The notes under the pieces were generated by a model. It was not told the DNA's origin and ran no database searches. It worked only from the letters and a program-made list of their open reading frames with translations. Source: Nocardioides albertanoniae (GTDB lineage Bacteria; Actinomycetota; Actinomycetes; Propionibacteriales; Nocardioidaceae). From it: DNA of 64,000 nucleotides. The translations under genes were made by a program, and so were the position numbers. Below, one piece after another: positions 17,291 through 26,201 of the stretch; positions within the stretch are counted from its first letter, which is position 1; every line of letters begins with the position of its first letter. The stretch spans positions 1,284,501-1,348,500 of the forward strand of contig NZ_VFOV01000001.1 in the NCBI RefSeq assembly GCF_006716315.1, written 5' to 3'.

Positions 17291-17877
17291 GGCGTGAGAT
17301 ACCTCCGGACGAGCTCGGTGAGCTCGCGGTCGAGTGAGTCGGTGCTGATGTCTTCGTCGGTCATCGTGGCGATCGAGAGCACGTGGCCGTGGGCGGCGAG
17401 CACGATCGTCCGGGCCAGCTGAGCGGGGTCGCCGGAGCGGATCGAGCCGTCCTGCTGAGCGCGCGCCAGCTCGGTCGCCAGCAGCTCCAGCACGGCGTCC
17501 TGGGAGCGGCCGCGACGGACGAACAGGTAGGGGAGCAGCCACTCGGGATCGAGGTCGATCGCCCGGCGGAACAGCTCGTTGCGGCGTACGGCGCTCACGG
17601 TGCCGGTGATGGCCGTCGCGAACTGCTCGGGGCCGCGAGGGTCCGCGTCCGCCGGCAGCACCTCCGAGACGACCTGGAGCCATTCCTGCGTCATCAGGTC
17701 GGCGAACAGGGTCGTCATGTCGGGGTAGGTGCGGTAGACGGTCATCCGCGAGACGCCCGCACGGTTGGCGACGTCGGTGAGCGTGGTGCGCCGCCAGCCG
17801 ACGGCGATCACACACTCTCGGGCAGCGGTGATCAGCCGCTCTGCCGTGGAGGGTTGTTTGTTGCGTCCTGACGTCAT
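17287..17877 (-). CDS. TetR-family regulator of the glpD/flavoprotein locus (Rv2250c-like)
   Basis: This 196-residue TetR protein has its helix-turn-helix at about residues 28-50 (TTLTDVANRAGVSRMTVYRTY), followed by an all-helical ligand domain. It is co-transcribed with glpD (4-bp overlap) and divergent from the flavoprotein gene with only 17 bp between start codons. A TACAGT hexamer 7 nt upstream of its ATG suggests a leaderless transcript. A palindromic element in that gap (17880-17892) is the probable operator, which would let one dimer shut both promoters. Confidence 0.87.
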   Translation of the reverse strand: MTSGRNKQPSTAERLITAARECVIAVGWRRTTLTDVANRAGVSRMTVYRTYPDMTTLFADLMTQEWLQVVSEVLPADADPRGPEQFATAITGTVSAVRRNELFRRAIDLDPEWLLPYLFVRRGRSQDAVLELLATELARAQQDGSIRSGDPAQLARTIVLAAHGHVLSIATMTDEDISTDSLDRELTELVRRYLTP

Positions 17878-17879
17878 GT

Positions 17880-17892
17880 GTCACACTGTAAC
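17880..17892. promoter_or_regulatory. Candidate TetR operator/promoter overlap (GTcACA-C-TGTaAC)
   Basis: A 13-nt imperfect palindrome of the form GTnACA-C-TGTnAC fills the 17-bp gap between the divergent start codons. It overlaps the leftward -10 element. Confidence 0.5.
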
Positions 17893-17894
17893 GA

Positions 17895-19457
17895 ATGACG
17901 AATGAAATGCATCCCCAGCGTTGGGGCGCCCCGTCGGAGGCATCCGCCCTCTCGGACTCCGTCCGCGGGCTGGTGGACGCGTTCGTGGGCACCCGCGACA
18001 CCCCGGCGGTGACCGAGGTGAGCGTGCCGGCCTCCGGTCTGTCCGACGACGTGCTCGGCTCCCTGAAGACGGCCATCGGTGACGACGCCGTGCTCGTCGA
18101 CGACGAGTCGCGTCGCCTCCGCACCCGTGGCAAGTCGACCCCCGACCTGCTGCGGGCGCGCTCCGGCGACCTCGCCGACGCGCCCGACGCCGTGGTGCGT
18201 CCGTCTTCCCACGCCGACGTCGAGGCCGTGCTGGCCTGGGCCGTGGAGCACCGGGTCGCGGTCGTGCCGTTCGGTGGTGGCACCAGCGTCACCGGTGGTC
18301 TCGCCGCCCGCCGCGACGGCTTCGCCGGCCTGATCAGCCTCGACCTCGTACGCCTCGACCAGCTCGTCTCCGTCGACCCGGTGTCGATGACGGCGGTGCT
18401 CCAGCCGGGCATGCGTGGCCCCGCGGCCGAGAAGGCCCTGGCCGAGCACGGCATGACGCTCGGTCATTTCCCCCAGTCGTTCGAGTACGCCTCGATCGGC
18501 GGTTTCGCCGCGACGCGCTCCAGCGGCCAGTCGTCGGCGGGCTTCGGCCGCTTCGACGACATGGTGGTCGGTCTGCGGATGGCCACCCCGATCGGCGAGC
18601 TCGTGCTGGGCTCGTCCCCTGCCAACGCCGCCGGCCCCGACCTGCGTGAGGTCGTCATGGGCTCGGAGGGCACTCTCGGTGTGATCACCGAGGTCACCGT
18701 GCGGGTGCGCGCCGTGGCAGCTGAGAAGGTCTACGAGGCGTGGTCGTTCGCCACCTTCGCCGAGGGCGCCGAGGCGATGCGGAAGCTCGCGCAGTCGGGC
18801 CTCCTGCCGACCGTGATCAGGATCTCCGACGAGGCCGAGACGATGGTCAACCTCGCCAGCCAGAGCGACATCGGCGGCGACGGTGTGAGCGGCTGCGTGA
18901 TGATCGTGGGCCACGAGGGAGCCTCGGTGGCCGCCTCGCGCGCCGAGGTCAGCGCCGTCCTCGAGTCGCTCGGCGGCACCAACCTGGGGGAGGAGCGCGG
19001 CCAGGCATGGGCCGAGGGCCGCTTCCACGCGCCCTACCTGCGCGACTCGCTGCTCGACGTCGGGGTGCTCGTGGAGACCCTGGAGACCGCCACCTTCTGG
19101 TCCTCGCGCGAGAAGGTCTACCAGGCCGTGAAGCAGGCGCTGGAGACCTCGCTCGGTGAGGGCACCCTCGTGCTCTGCCACATCTCGCACGTCTACGAGA
19201 CGGGCTGCTCGCTCTACTTCACCGTCGCCGCCAAGCAGGCCGACGCCCCGCTGGAGCAGTGGCTCGCGGCGAAGGCGGCAGCCTCCGACGCGATGGTCGA
19301 GTCCGGCGCCACCATCACCCACCACCACGCGGTCGGCACCGACCACAAGCCGTGGCTGGCTCGCGAGATCGGCCCGGTCGGCGTGGCGATGCTGCGCGGC
19401 CTCAAGGGTGCGGTCGACCCCGACGGCGTGCTCAACCCGGGGGTGCTGATCCCGTGA
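17895..19457 (+). CDS. FAD-linked oxidase, alkyl-DHAP-synthase-like (Rv2251-like)
   Basis: The 520-residue flavoprotein belongs to the vanillyl-alcohol-oxidase fold. Its FAD-binding domain has the PFGGGTSVTGG motif (about residues 115-125) and the LPQSFEYASIGGFAATRSSG-like segment seen in alkyldihydroxyacetonephosphate synthases. The C-terminal histidine cluster THHHAVGTDHKPW matches the AGPS active-site region. AGPS makes ether lipids from acyl-DHAP, but whether the bacterial enzymes do this is not settled. Starts at 17895 and 17907 are both possible. It overlaps the lipid-kinase gene by 4 bp and sits next to the DHAP-producing glpD. Confidence 0.85.
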   Translation: MTNEMHPQRWGAPSEASALSDSVRGLVDAFVGTRDTPAVTEVSVPASGLSDDVLGSLKTAIGDDAVLVDDESRRLRTRGKSTPDLLRARSGDLADAPDAVVRPSSHADVEAVLAWAVEHRVAVVPFGGGTSVTGGLAARRDGFAGLISLDLVRLDQLVSVDPVSMTAVLQPGMRGPAAEKALAEHGMTLGHFPQSFEYASIGGFAATRSSGQSSAGFGRFDDMVVGLRMATPIGELVLGSSPANAAGPDLREVVMGSEGTLGVITEVTVRVRAVAAEKVYEAWSFATFAEGAEAMRKLAQSGLLPTVIRISDEAETMVNLASQSDIGGDGVSGCVMIVGHEGASVAASRAEVSAVLESLGGTNLGEERGQAWAEGRFHAPYLRDSLLDVGVLVETLETATFWSSREKVYQAVKQALETSLGEGTLVLCHISHVYETGCSLYFTVAAKQADAPLEQWLAAKAAASDAMVESGATITHHHAVGTDHKPWLAREIGPVGVAMLRGLKGAVDPDGVLNPGVLIP

Positions 19458-20374
19458 CCGAGCCCAGCGGCCGCACCTTCTCCTTCCTGGTCAACCCGGT
19501 CTCCGGCGGCGGCGCCGCCCCCGCGGCGGTCGTGCCCGTCGCCCGGATCCTGCGCGACGCCGGCGCCACGGTCGACGTGACCTACTCCTCGGGTCCGCGC
19601 GCGACCCTCGACGTCATCGAGGGCGCCGTCGCCCGCGGCGAGATCGTGGTCTCCGTCGGTGGCGACGGGATGCTGTCCTCGATCGCGGGCCGCGTCTCTC
19701 AGCTGGGCGGCACCCTCGGCATCGTGCCCGCCGGGCGAGGCAACGACTTCGCCCGGATGCTCGGTCTCTCCTCGGACCCGGAGGAGGTCGCCGCCATCCT
19801 GCTCGAGGGCGCACCCCGCGCGATCGACCTGCTCTCGGTGCGGATCGGCGACGCGGAGCCGCGCGTGGTCGCCAGCTCCGTCTACACGGGAGTCGACGCG
19901 GTCGCCGGTGAGATCGTCGACAAGGTGCGATGGCTGCCCGGCAAGCTCCAGTACCCGTACGCCGCGGTGCATGCGCTCGCGACGTACAAGCCGATCGAGG
20001 CCCACGTGGTGATCGACGGTGTGGCCCACGACTTCGGTGCCGCGACGGTGGTCGTGGCCAACTCGAAGTTCTATGGGTCGGGCATGAAGATCGCGCCGCA
20101 GGCCGAGGTCGACGACGGTCTGCTCGACGTCGTCGTCATCGAGGCCGCCGGCAGGCGGGGTCTGATCCAGTCGCTGCCGAAGGTCTATGACGGTGCCCAC
20201 GTCGAGCTCGACGAGGTGCACGTGGTGCGCGGGCGGTCGGTGACGATCAACGGCACGCCCTCGGTGCCGATGGGCGGCGACGGCGAGCCGTTGGGCCAGC
20301 TGCCGGCCGGTGTCGACGAGGCCACCAGGATCGACGTCCTCCCCGGCGCGCTCCAGCTCCTGCTGCCGAGCTGA
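19454..20374 (+). CDS. Diacylglycerol/lipid kinase, YegS/DagK family (Rv2252-like)
   Basis: The 306-residue protein starts at GTG 19454, overlapping the flavoprotein stop. It shows the family motifs: FLVNPVSGGG near the N-terminus, SVGGDGMLSSIA (GGDG nucleotide motif, about residues 73-76) and VPAGRGNDFARML. The C-terminal beta-sandwich holds the NSKFYGSGMKIAP lid segment. It transfers phosphate from ATP to diacylglycerol or a related lipid at the cytoplasmic membrane face. Coupling to the AGPS-like protein suggests use in glycerolipid metabolism. It ends 6 bp from the convergent hydrolase gene. Confidence 0.92.
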   Translation: MTEPSGRTFSFLVNPVSGGGAAPAAVVPVARILRDAGATVDVTYSSGPRATLDVIEGAVARGEIVVSVGGDGMLSSIAGRVSQLGGTLGIVPAGRGNDFARMLGLSSDPEEVAAILLEGAPRAIDLLSVRIGDAEPRVVASSVYTGVDAVAGEIVDKVRWLPGKLQYPYAAVHALATYKPIEAHVVIDGVAHDFGAATVVVANSKFYGSGMKIAPQAEVDDGLLDVVVIEAAGRRGLIQSLPKVYDGAHVELDEVHVVRGRSVTINGTPSVPMGGDGEPLGQLPAGVDEATRIDVLPGALQLLLPS

Positions 20375-20380
20375 GACCGG

Positions 20381-21082
20381 TCAGGAGAGGTGCTCGGCGA
20401 AGAAGCCGAGGATGCGTCGCCACGCGTCCTCGGCCTCGGGCTCGGAGTAGTTGAATCCGACCACCCGCTCGAGGGTGCCCATCGGACGGGGGAAGCCCCA
20501 GTCGTTCATGAAGCTGTGGCCGACCTCGGGGTATTCCTTGACGTCGCGGGGCACGTCGCCCGCCGCGAGGGCAGCCTTGACCTTGCCGGCGGCCCCGGGC
20601 AGGGTGCGGTCCTTGGCGCCGAAGCTGGCCACCATCGGGCAAGACTCGCTCAGCACCGAGAGGTCACGCGGCGGGATGCCGTAGTTGGGCGCGGCGGCGT
20701 CGAAGATGCCCCGCGGCGCCAGCTGCAGGCTGAAGCCGCCACCCATGCAGAAGCCCACGACGCCGACCTTGCCCGTGCACCTCGGGTCGGCGGCGAGGTG
20801 GTCGCGGGCCGCGACGAGGTCGTCGACGGCGGTGCCGCGGCCGGTCACGAGGGATCTGATCGTGCTCACGACGCAGGCGGGCTTCGACCCGCGCTGGTAG
20901 AGCGCCGGGGTCAGCGCCAGGTAGCCGTTGGCAGCGAACCGGTCGCTGATCCGCTTGATGTCGGTGGTCATGCCCAAGATGTCCTGCACGACCACCACCC
21001 CGGGCCAGGGTCCGTCGCCGTCGGGCACCGACAGATAGCCCGGCACGGACCCGGCGGGCGCCGCATAGTCGATCATCGACAT
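20381..21082 (-). CDS. Dienelactone hydrolase family protein
   Basis: This 233-residue alpha/beta hydrolase has the Cys nucleophile of dienelactone hydrolases in VGFCMGGGFS, an acid residue in GAKDRTLP and a histidine in EVGHSFMND. It lies 54 bp behind catA in the same direction, so it is probably part of the LysR-catB-catA transcript. True dienelactone hydrolases open the lactone formed from chloromuconates in chlorocatechol breakdown. A muconolactone-side or ester-cleaving role is equally possible. The Glu that activates the Cys in the well-studied enzymes appears as Asp (VQDILG), so activity on dienelactone is uncertain. Confidence 0.85.
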   Translation of the reverse strand: MSMIDYAAPAGSVPGYLSVPDGDGPWPGVVVVQDILGMTTDIKRISDRFAANGYLALTPALYQRGSKPACVVSTIRSLVTGRGTAVDDLVAARDHLAADPRCTGKVGVVGFCMGGGFSLQLAPRGIFDAAAPNYGIPPRDLSVLSESCPMVASFGAKDRTLPGAAGKVKAALAAGDVPRDVKEYPEVGHSFMNDWGFPRPMGTLERVVGFNYSEPEAEDAWRRILGFFAEHLS

Positions 21083-21136
21083 CTCATCACCTCGGCGCTC
21101 ATCCTTGCAGGTCGAGCGCCGAGGCGGTGATCGGTC

Positions 21137-22027
21137 TCAGTCGCGCACCGGGTCGAGCACGAAGCCGTAGTCGACGCTGACCGTGCCGTCCTCGTTGGCG
21201 ACCGGCGCGAGCACCAGCTCGGGCTTGACCGCCGAGGCGATGTCGTCGTCGTTGTGCTCGTCGCCGGGGAAGTAGAGCTGGGCGGTGAGGAGCTCGTGGC
21301 CCGGGGCCGAGACCTTGACGTGCAGGTGGGCCGGACGCCAGGCGTGCCAGCCGGCGGCGGCGATGAGCTTGCCGCAGGAGCCGTCGGTCGGGATCTGGTA
21401 GGGAGCCGGCTGGATCGTGTGGATCTCGAAGGCGCCGTCGTCGCCGAGGGTGAAGCTGCCGCGCAGGTTCCACTCCGGGATGCCGGGGGCGAACTGGGAG
21501 TAGAAGCCGTCGGCGTCGGCGTGCCACAGCTCGATCTTGGCCCCGGCGAGCGCGGTGCCGTCGGTGGAGGTGACCGTGCCGTGCCAGGTCAGCGGCGTCC
21601 CCGACTCGCCCTCGCGCATCGGGATGGTGCCGTTCGCGCCCTGCTCGGGGGCCTCGGGCACGTAGTAGGGGCCCTCGATGGTGCCCTTGTTGCCCTCACG
21701 GTGCTCGGTGGCGACCTTCTCGACCTCGTGCTCGACCCAGACGTCGAGGAAGAGCGGCCACTCGCCGTCCTTGCCGACCTGGATCAGCCACGCCTTGAGC
21801 GCGTTGAACTCGTCGTAGGTGACCTTCTCCTCGCGGATGGTGTCGTAGACGGCGCCGAGCACTCGCTTGGCGATGCTGTCGACGCGCTCGGGCGGGGTGT
21901 CCTTGACGGCCTCGAAGGGCGACTTGTCAGCGGCGAACCGCTCGGTGGCGGAGGCGCCGGACGCGGCAGCGGAGGCGGCTTCGGAGGCGGTGGACTCGGC
22001 GGACTCGACGGTCTGGTCGGTGGTCAT
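21137..22027 (-). CDS. catA: Catechol 1,2-dioxygenase (intradiol)
   Basis: The 296-residue enzyme has an N-terminal dimerisation helix domain and the intradiol core. The non-haem Fe(III) ligands are visible: Tyr in GPYYVPEAP, Tyr in QPAPYQIPTDG and two His in WRPAHLHVKV. It cleaves catechol between the hydroxyls to cis,cis-muconate. A ~45-residue Ala/Ser/Thr/Glu-rich N-terminal stretch before the core may mean the true start is an internal codon. The ATG at 22027 has a reasonable AGAGGAAC upstream, so I keep it. It follows catB by 47 bp in the leftward operon. Confidence 0.93.
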   Translation of the reverse strand: MTTDQTVESAESTASEAASAAASGASATERFAADKSPFEAVKDTPPERVDSIAKRVLGAVYDTIREEKVTYDEFNALKAWLIQVGKDGEWPLFLDVWVEHEVEKVATEHREGNKGTIEGPYYVPEAPEQGANGTIPMREGESGTPLTWHGTVTSTDGTALAGAKIELWHADADGFYSQFAPGIPEWNLRGSFTLGDDGAFEIHTIQPAPYQIPTDGSCGKLIAAAGWHAWRPAHLHVKVSAPGHELLTAQLYFPGDEHNDDDIASAVKPELVLAPVANEDGTVSVDYGFVLDPVRD

Positions 22028-22074
22028 GGTTGTTCCTCTCGTGATGCACGGCCCGAGACCGTGTGGGGTGGTGT

Positions 22075-23178
22075 TCAGCGGTCGGTGCGGTAGCGGTCGA
22101 GCTTGTCGGGGTCGATCTCGACCCCGAGGCCCGCACCAGGGCGTACGGCGAGCTCGCCGTCGCGGATCTCGAGCGGCTCGGTGAGCAGGTCGTCGGCCAT
22201 GTCGAGGAAGTTCGAGAGCTCACCGGCACGGCGTGAGGTGAGCTGGTGGGCGGTGCCGAACGCGATCGTGCAGGCGGTGCCGACCTGGCTGTCGATCTGG
22301 TTGCCCATCACCACCTCCAGGCCGAGCCCTTCGGCGAGATGGAGCACCTGCTGCGACGCGGTGAAACCGGTGCGCGCGGTCTTGATGCTGATCGCGGTGG
22401 CCGACCCGCCGAGCACCTCACGAGTGACGTCGGCCGCGGTCGGCACCGACTCGTCGGCGATGAACGGCACGTCGATCTGGCTGACCAGCCAGCGCCGGCC
22501 GAGCACGTCGTCGGCGGGGTTGAGCTCCTCGGCGAAGAGCAGGTCGAGATCGGCCATCTGCTTCATCGCCCGGGCCGACTCGGCCGCGCTCCAGCCGCGG
22601 TTGCCGTCGACGTACAGCTCGATCTCGTCGCCGAACCGCTCGCGCAGCGCCCGCACGACAGCCGTGTCGAGCTCGACGGGGGAGCGGCCGACCTTCACCT
22701 TGAACGTGCGGATCCCGTACGTGTCGAGCATCCGCTCCGCCTCGGCGACCATCGCCTCGGGGGAGTCGAAGCCGAGCATGTGCGAGACCCGCATCCGGTC
22801 GGTGAAGCCACCGAGGAGGTCGACGACGCGGAGGTTCAGCGTCTTGCCGAGGGCGTCCCACATCGCCATGTCGACGGCGGCCTTGGCGGTCGGGTTGCCG
22901 ACCGTGCGTCCCATCAGCACGCGGGCGGTCTCCCGCTCGAGCAGGGTGAGCCCGGCCAGCTGTGGTGCGAAGAGCTGGTCGATGACCGCGATGATCCCGG
23001 CCTGGGTCTCGCCGTAGGTGAAGGGCCGCGGCGGAGCCTCGGCCACACCCACGACACCGTCGTCGGTGTGGACGCGGACGAGCACGTGCTCGGCGGCGTG
23101 CACCTCGCCGGAGGCGAAGCGCAGCGGCTTGCGGTAAGGGATGGCGAACGGGATCGCCTCGATGTTGGTGATCTTCAT
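22075..23178 (-). CDS. catB: Muconate cycloisomerase
   Basis: The 367-residue enolase-superfamily enzyme has the KxK base motif in RTFKVKVGR, metal ligands in ELYVDGNRGW, FAEELNPADD and FIADESVPT, and the second catalytic Lys in ISIKTARTG. These fit the CatB branch. It converts cis,cis-muconate to muconolactone. The ATG at 23178 lies 14 bp behind the LysR stop; the longer upstream frame is antisense noise. The next enzyme (CatC, muconolactone isomerase) is not found in the window. Confidence 0.92.
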   Translation of the reverse strand: MKITNIEAIPFAIPYRKPLRFASGEVHAAEHVLVRVHTDDGVVGVAEAPPRPFTYGETQAGIIAVIDQLFAPQLAGLTLLERETARVLMGRTVGNPTAKAAVDMAMWDALGKTLNLRVVDLLGGFTDRMRVSHMLGFDSPEAMVAEAERMLDTYGIRTFKVKVGRSPVELDTAVVRALRERFGDEIELYVDGNRGWSAAESARAMKQMADLDLLFAEELNPADDVLGRRWLVSQIDVPFIADESVPTAADVTREVLGGSATAISIKTARTGFTASQQVLHLAEGLGLEVVMGNQIDSQVGTACTIAFGTAHQLTSRRAGELSNFLDMADDLLTEPLEIRDGELAVRPGAGLGVEIDPDKLDRYRTDR

Positions 23179-23192
23179 GATGTGACTCCGAA

Positions 23193-24098
23193 TCAGGGAG
23201 CGTCGAGGCCGGGTGAGGAGAACAGGGCGGCGGCGTCGAGGATGTCGATGACGGCCTCGACGACCGGGTTGTCGTCGTCGGTGCGGTGGGCCAGCGCGAG
23301 CTCGACGCTGCCGGCGTCGAGCAGGTCGCGGAAGACCACGCCGGCCAGCGGCAGGGCGCGCACCGATGCCGGCACGACCGCGATGCCGAGACCTGCCGCG
23401 ACGAGGGCGAGCAGCACGGCGGTGCTGGGCGCCTCGTGCTCGCGTCGCGGCACGAAGCCGGCCTGGCGACAGCTGCGCAGGACGGCCTCGTTGACCGCGG
23501 AGTCGCGCCCGGCGTACGCCACGAACGGCTCGGCTCGCAGGTCGGCCAGCGCGACCACCGGTTCGACCGCCAGCCGGTGGTCGACGGGGACGGCGAGCAC
23601 GAGCGGCTCGACCTCGAGGGTGCGCAGGGTCAGGCCGTCGCCGACGGCGGGCGGTCGCAGCACGCAGAGGTCGAGCGAGCCGCTCTGCAGGCGCTCGCAC
23701 TGTGCCGGGGTGAGCAGGTCGGCGTGGATCTCCAGCGCCACGTCGGGCAGCTCGCGCTTGACCACGCGAGCGATGCCCGGCAGGTGGGAGAAGGAGGCGG
23801 TGCCGGTCAGCCCGAGGCGGACCAGGCCGTGGCGGCCGGCGCCGATGCGGCGTACGCCTCGGACGCTGTCGTCGACGGCGGCCAGCACCCGGACGGCCTC
23901 TGCCCGCAGGAACTCCCCGGCGGGGGTGAGGGACACCTGACGGGTGGTGCGGGTGAAGAGGGTGACGTCGAGCTCGGACTCGAGCTGACGGATCGCCTGG
24001 GAGAGCGCGGGCTGAGCGATGTGCAGCTGGGTCGCGGCCTGCCCGAAGTGGCAGGTCTCGGCGACCGCCGCGAAGTAACGCAGATGGCGTAGCTCCAT
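23193..24098 (-). CDS. LysR-family regulator of catechol/benzoate genes (CatR/BenM-type)
   Basis: This 301-residue LysR protein has its DNA-binding helix-turn-helix at residues ~18-40 (CHFGQAATQLHIAQPALSQA) and a sensor domain behind it. It is the first gene of the leftward cat operon and is divergent from benA. That suggests it senses muconate or benzoate, as CatM/BenM-type regulators do, and controls both directions. A 10-bp inverted repeat with a LysR-type spacing sits in the intergenic region at 24175-24203. Confidence 0.9.
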   Translation of the reverse strand: MELRHLRYFAAVAETCHFGQAATQLHIAQPALSQAIRQLESELDVTLFTRTTRQVSLTPAGEFLRAEAVRVLAAVDDSVRGVRRIGAGRHGLVRLGLTGTASFSHLPGIARVVKRELPDVALEIHADLLTPAQCERLQSGSLDLCVLRPPAVGDGLTLRTLEVEPLVLAVPVDHRLAVEPVVALADLRAEPFVAYAGRDSAVNEAVLRSCRQAGFVPRREHEAPSTAVLLALVAAGLGIAVVPASVRALPLAGVVFRDLLDAGSVELALAHRTDDDNPVVEAVIDILDAAALFSSPGLDAP

Positions 24099-24174
24099 GA
24101 CGCTCCTCCTCGAAATGTGGTGATGAGCGCCACGCTAGGCCTGCGATCGATAAACAACAAGGACGAAAAACGTG

Positions 24175-24203
24175 TCTATTGATCGGTCCTGTAGATCAAT
24201 AGA
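24175..24203. promoter_or_regulatory. LysR-type operator in the cat/ben divergent region
   Basis: A perfect 10-bp inverted repeat TCTATTGATC - 9 nt - GATCAATAGA contains the T-N11-A core of LysR sites. It lies 76 bp before the LysR start and 90 bp before benA. The 24099-24292 gap is noticeably AT-richer than the coding sequence. Confidence 0.75.
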
Positions 24204-24292
24204 TGCCCAGGTCGGAACTGGGTATTCACCTGGTGTGACGGACGCCACTGGCTGCGAAGGTCGGAGGACCGTCACCCGCTGGAGGATTCATC

Positions 24293-25660
24293 ATGACCGC
24301 ACCGCTCACCGAGAACCTCGGCCACGTCGAGGACGTCCTGTCCGACGCTGTCGTCGAGGACCGCGAGGCCGGGATCTACCGCGCCAACCGCCGGATCTTC
24401 ACCGACGAGGAGATCTTCGAGCTGGAGATGAAGCACATCTTCGAGGGCAACTGGATCTACCTCGCCCACGAGAGCCAGGTGCCGAACCCCGGCGACTACT
24501 TCACCACCTACATCGGTCGCCAGCCGGTCATGATCACCCGTGACAAGGACGGCGAGCTGCACTGCATGATCAACGCCTGCGCCCACCGCGGCGCGATGCT
24601 GTGCCGGCGCAAGACCGACAACCGGATGACCCTGACCTGTCCCTTCCACGGCTGGACGTTCCGCAACGACGGCACCCTGCTCAAGGTCAAGGACCCCGAC
24701 GACGCCGGCTACCCGGAGAGCTTCAACACCGAGGGCTCGCACAACCTCACCCACATCGCGCGCTTCGAGAGCTACCGCGGCTTCCTGTTCGGCTCGCTCA
24801 ACGACGACGTGCTTCCGCTCGCGGAGCACCTCGGCGACACCGTCAAGGTGATCGACATGCTCGTCGACCAGTCGCCCGAGGGCCTCGAGGTGCTGCGCGG
24901 CTCCTCGACCTACACCTACGACGGCAACTGGAAGGTGCAGGCCGAGAACGGCGCCGACGGCTACCACGTCACCGCGACCCACTGGAACTACGCCGCCACC
25001 ACCTCGCGCCGCAACACCGGCGAGTCGAAGAACACCACCAAGACCGTCGACGCCGGCAGCTGGGGCAAGTCGGGCGGCGGCTACTGGTCCTACCCCAACG
25101 GTCACCTGTGCCTGTGGACCTGGGCGGCCAACCCGGCCGACCGGCCGCTGTGGGACCAGATGGACGGGCTCAAGGAGAAGTTCGGCGACGCCAAAGGCGA
25201 GTTCATGGTCAAGGGCTCGCGCAACCTGCTGCTCTACCCGAACGTCTATCTGATGGACCAGTTCTCGACCCAGATCCGGCACTTCCGGCCGATCTCGGTC
25301 GACCAGACCGAGGTGACCATCTACTGCATCGCGCCCAAGGGCGAGGCGCCCGCGTCACGGGCCTGGCGGATCCGGCAGTACGAGGACTTCTTCAACGCCT
25401 CCGGCATGGCCACGCCCGACGACCTGGAGGAGTTCCGCTCCTGCTTCCTGACCTACCAGGCCTCCGCCGCGCCCTGGAACGACATGAGCCGCGGTGCCGA
25501 GCACTGGCTCACCGGGCCCGACGAGGTCGCCGAGGCCCTGGACATGCCGGGGGTCATCTCGGCCGGTGCGAAGAACGAGGACGAGGGCCTCTACCCGGTC
25601 ATGCACGCGCAGTGGACCGAGCAGATGCGTACGGCCATCGCGAACGAGAAGGGCAACTGA
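24293..25660 (+). CDS. benA: Benzoate 1,2-dioxygenase, large (alpha) subunit
   Basis: The 455-residue oxygenase alpha subunit has a Rieske centre formed by Cys96, His98, Cys116 and His119 (CAHRGAMLC, then CPFHGW). The mononuclear iron site is formed by His225 and His230 in the [10 protein letters not shown] motif plus a distal acidic residue. With BenB it forms the oxygenase that adds O2 to benzoate, giving the cis-diol 1,6-dihydroxycyclohexa-2,4-diene-1-carboxylate. The ATG has GGAGG 9 nt upstream. It heads the rightward ben operon. Toluate or anthranilate could be alternative substrates. Confidence 0.93.
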   Translation: MTAPLTENLGHVEDVLSDAVVEDREAGIYRANRRIFTDEEIFELEMKHIFEGNWIYLAHESQVPNPGDYFTTYIGRQPVMITRDKDGELHCMINACAHRGAMLCRRKTDNRMTLTCPFHGWTFRNDGTLLKVKDPDDAGYPESFNTEGSHNLTHIARFESYRGFLFGSLNDDVLPLAEHLGDTVKVIDMLVDQSPEGLEVLRGSSTYTYDGNWKVQAENGADGYHVTATHWNYAATTSRRNTGESKNTTKTVDAGSWGKSGGGYWSYPNGHLCLWTWAANPADRPLWDQMDGLKEKFGDAKGEFMVKGSRNLLLYPNVYLMDQFSTQIRHFRPISVDQTEVTIYCIAPKGEAPASRAWRIRQYEDFFNASGMATPDDLEEFRSCFLTYQASAAPWNDMSRGAEHWLTGPDEVAEALDMPGVISAGAKNEDEGLYPVMHAQWTEQMRTAIANEKGN

Positions 25661-25662
25661 TC

Positions 25663-26190
25663 ATGACGCTCACGCAGAACGATGCTCCGGCCGGGGAGAA
25701 GCTGATCACCCAGAACGCGATCGAGCAGTTCCTCTACCGCGAGGCGCGCTTCCTCGACGACCGCGAGTTCGAGAAGTGGCTCGAGTGCTACGCCGACGAC
25801 GTCGTCTACTGGATGCCCTGCTGGGACGACGCCGACCTCCTCACCGAGGATCCGCAGACCGAGATGTCGCTGGTCTACTACCCCAACAAGGGTGGCCTGG
25901 AGGACCGCGTCTTCCGGATCCGTACGGAGCGGTCCTCGGCCACCTCGCTGCCCGAGCCGCGTACGTCGCACAACATCAGCAACGTCGAGGTGATCGAGCG
26001 CCGCGGCGACCTGGTCGACGTGCGGTTCAACTGGCACACGATGTACTTCCGCTACAAGAGCGTCGACCCCTACTACGGCACGTCGTTCTACACGATCGAC
26101 TTCTCCGGAGAGCAGCCGCTGATCCGCCGCAAGACCGTGGTGCTGAAGAACGACTACATCCACCACGTCGTCGACATCTACCACTTCTGA
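25663..26190 (+). CDS. benB: Benzoate 1,2-dioxygenase, small (beta) subunit
   Basis: This 175-residue beta subunit of ring-hydroxylating oxygenases has the NTF2-like fold typical of the family (QFLYREARFLDDREFEKWL at the start, FYTIDFSG near the end). It is structural, supporting the alpha3beta3 hexamer and influencing substrate range. It starts 2 bp after the benA stop and ends 11 bp before the reductase gene. Size is normal for the family. Confidence 0.93.
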   Translation: MTLTQNDAPAGEKLITQNAIEQFLYREARFLDDREFEKWLECYADDVVYWMPCWDDADLLTEDPQTEMSLVYYPNKGGLEDRVFRIRTERSSATSLPEPRTSHNISNVEVIERRGDLVDVRFNWHTMYFRYKSVDPYYGTSFYTIDFSGEQPLIRRKTVVLKNDYIHHVVDIYHF

Positions 26191-26201
26191 GGAGGTGTGG
26201 G

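Noticed and set aside
17291..18454. Upstream extension of the glpD frame (to 890 codons)
   Set aside because: The extra part is antisense to the TetR and flavoprotein genes, lacks domains, and the GlpD FAD motif begins right after ATG 17290.
20381..21082. Assigning the dienelactone hydrolase as a proven chlorocatechol gene
   Set aside because: There is no chlorocatechol dioxygenase or maleylacetate reductase, and CatA/CatB look like the ordinary catechol enzymes.
25494..26201. Upstream extension of the BenC frame into benA/benB
   Set aside because: It is read out of frame over conserved benA/benB; the GGAGG-ATG at 26202 sets the start at the ferredoxin domain.
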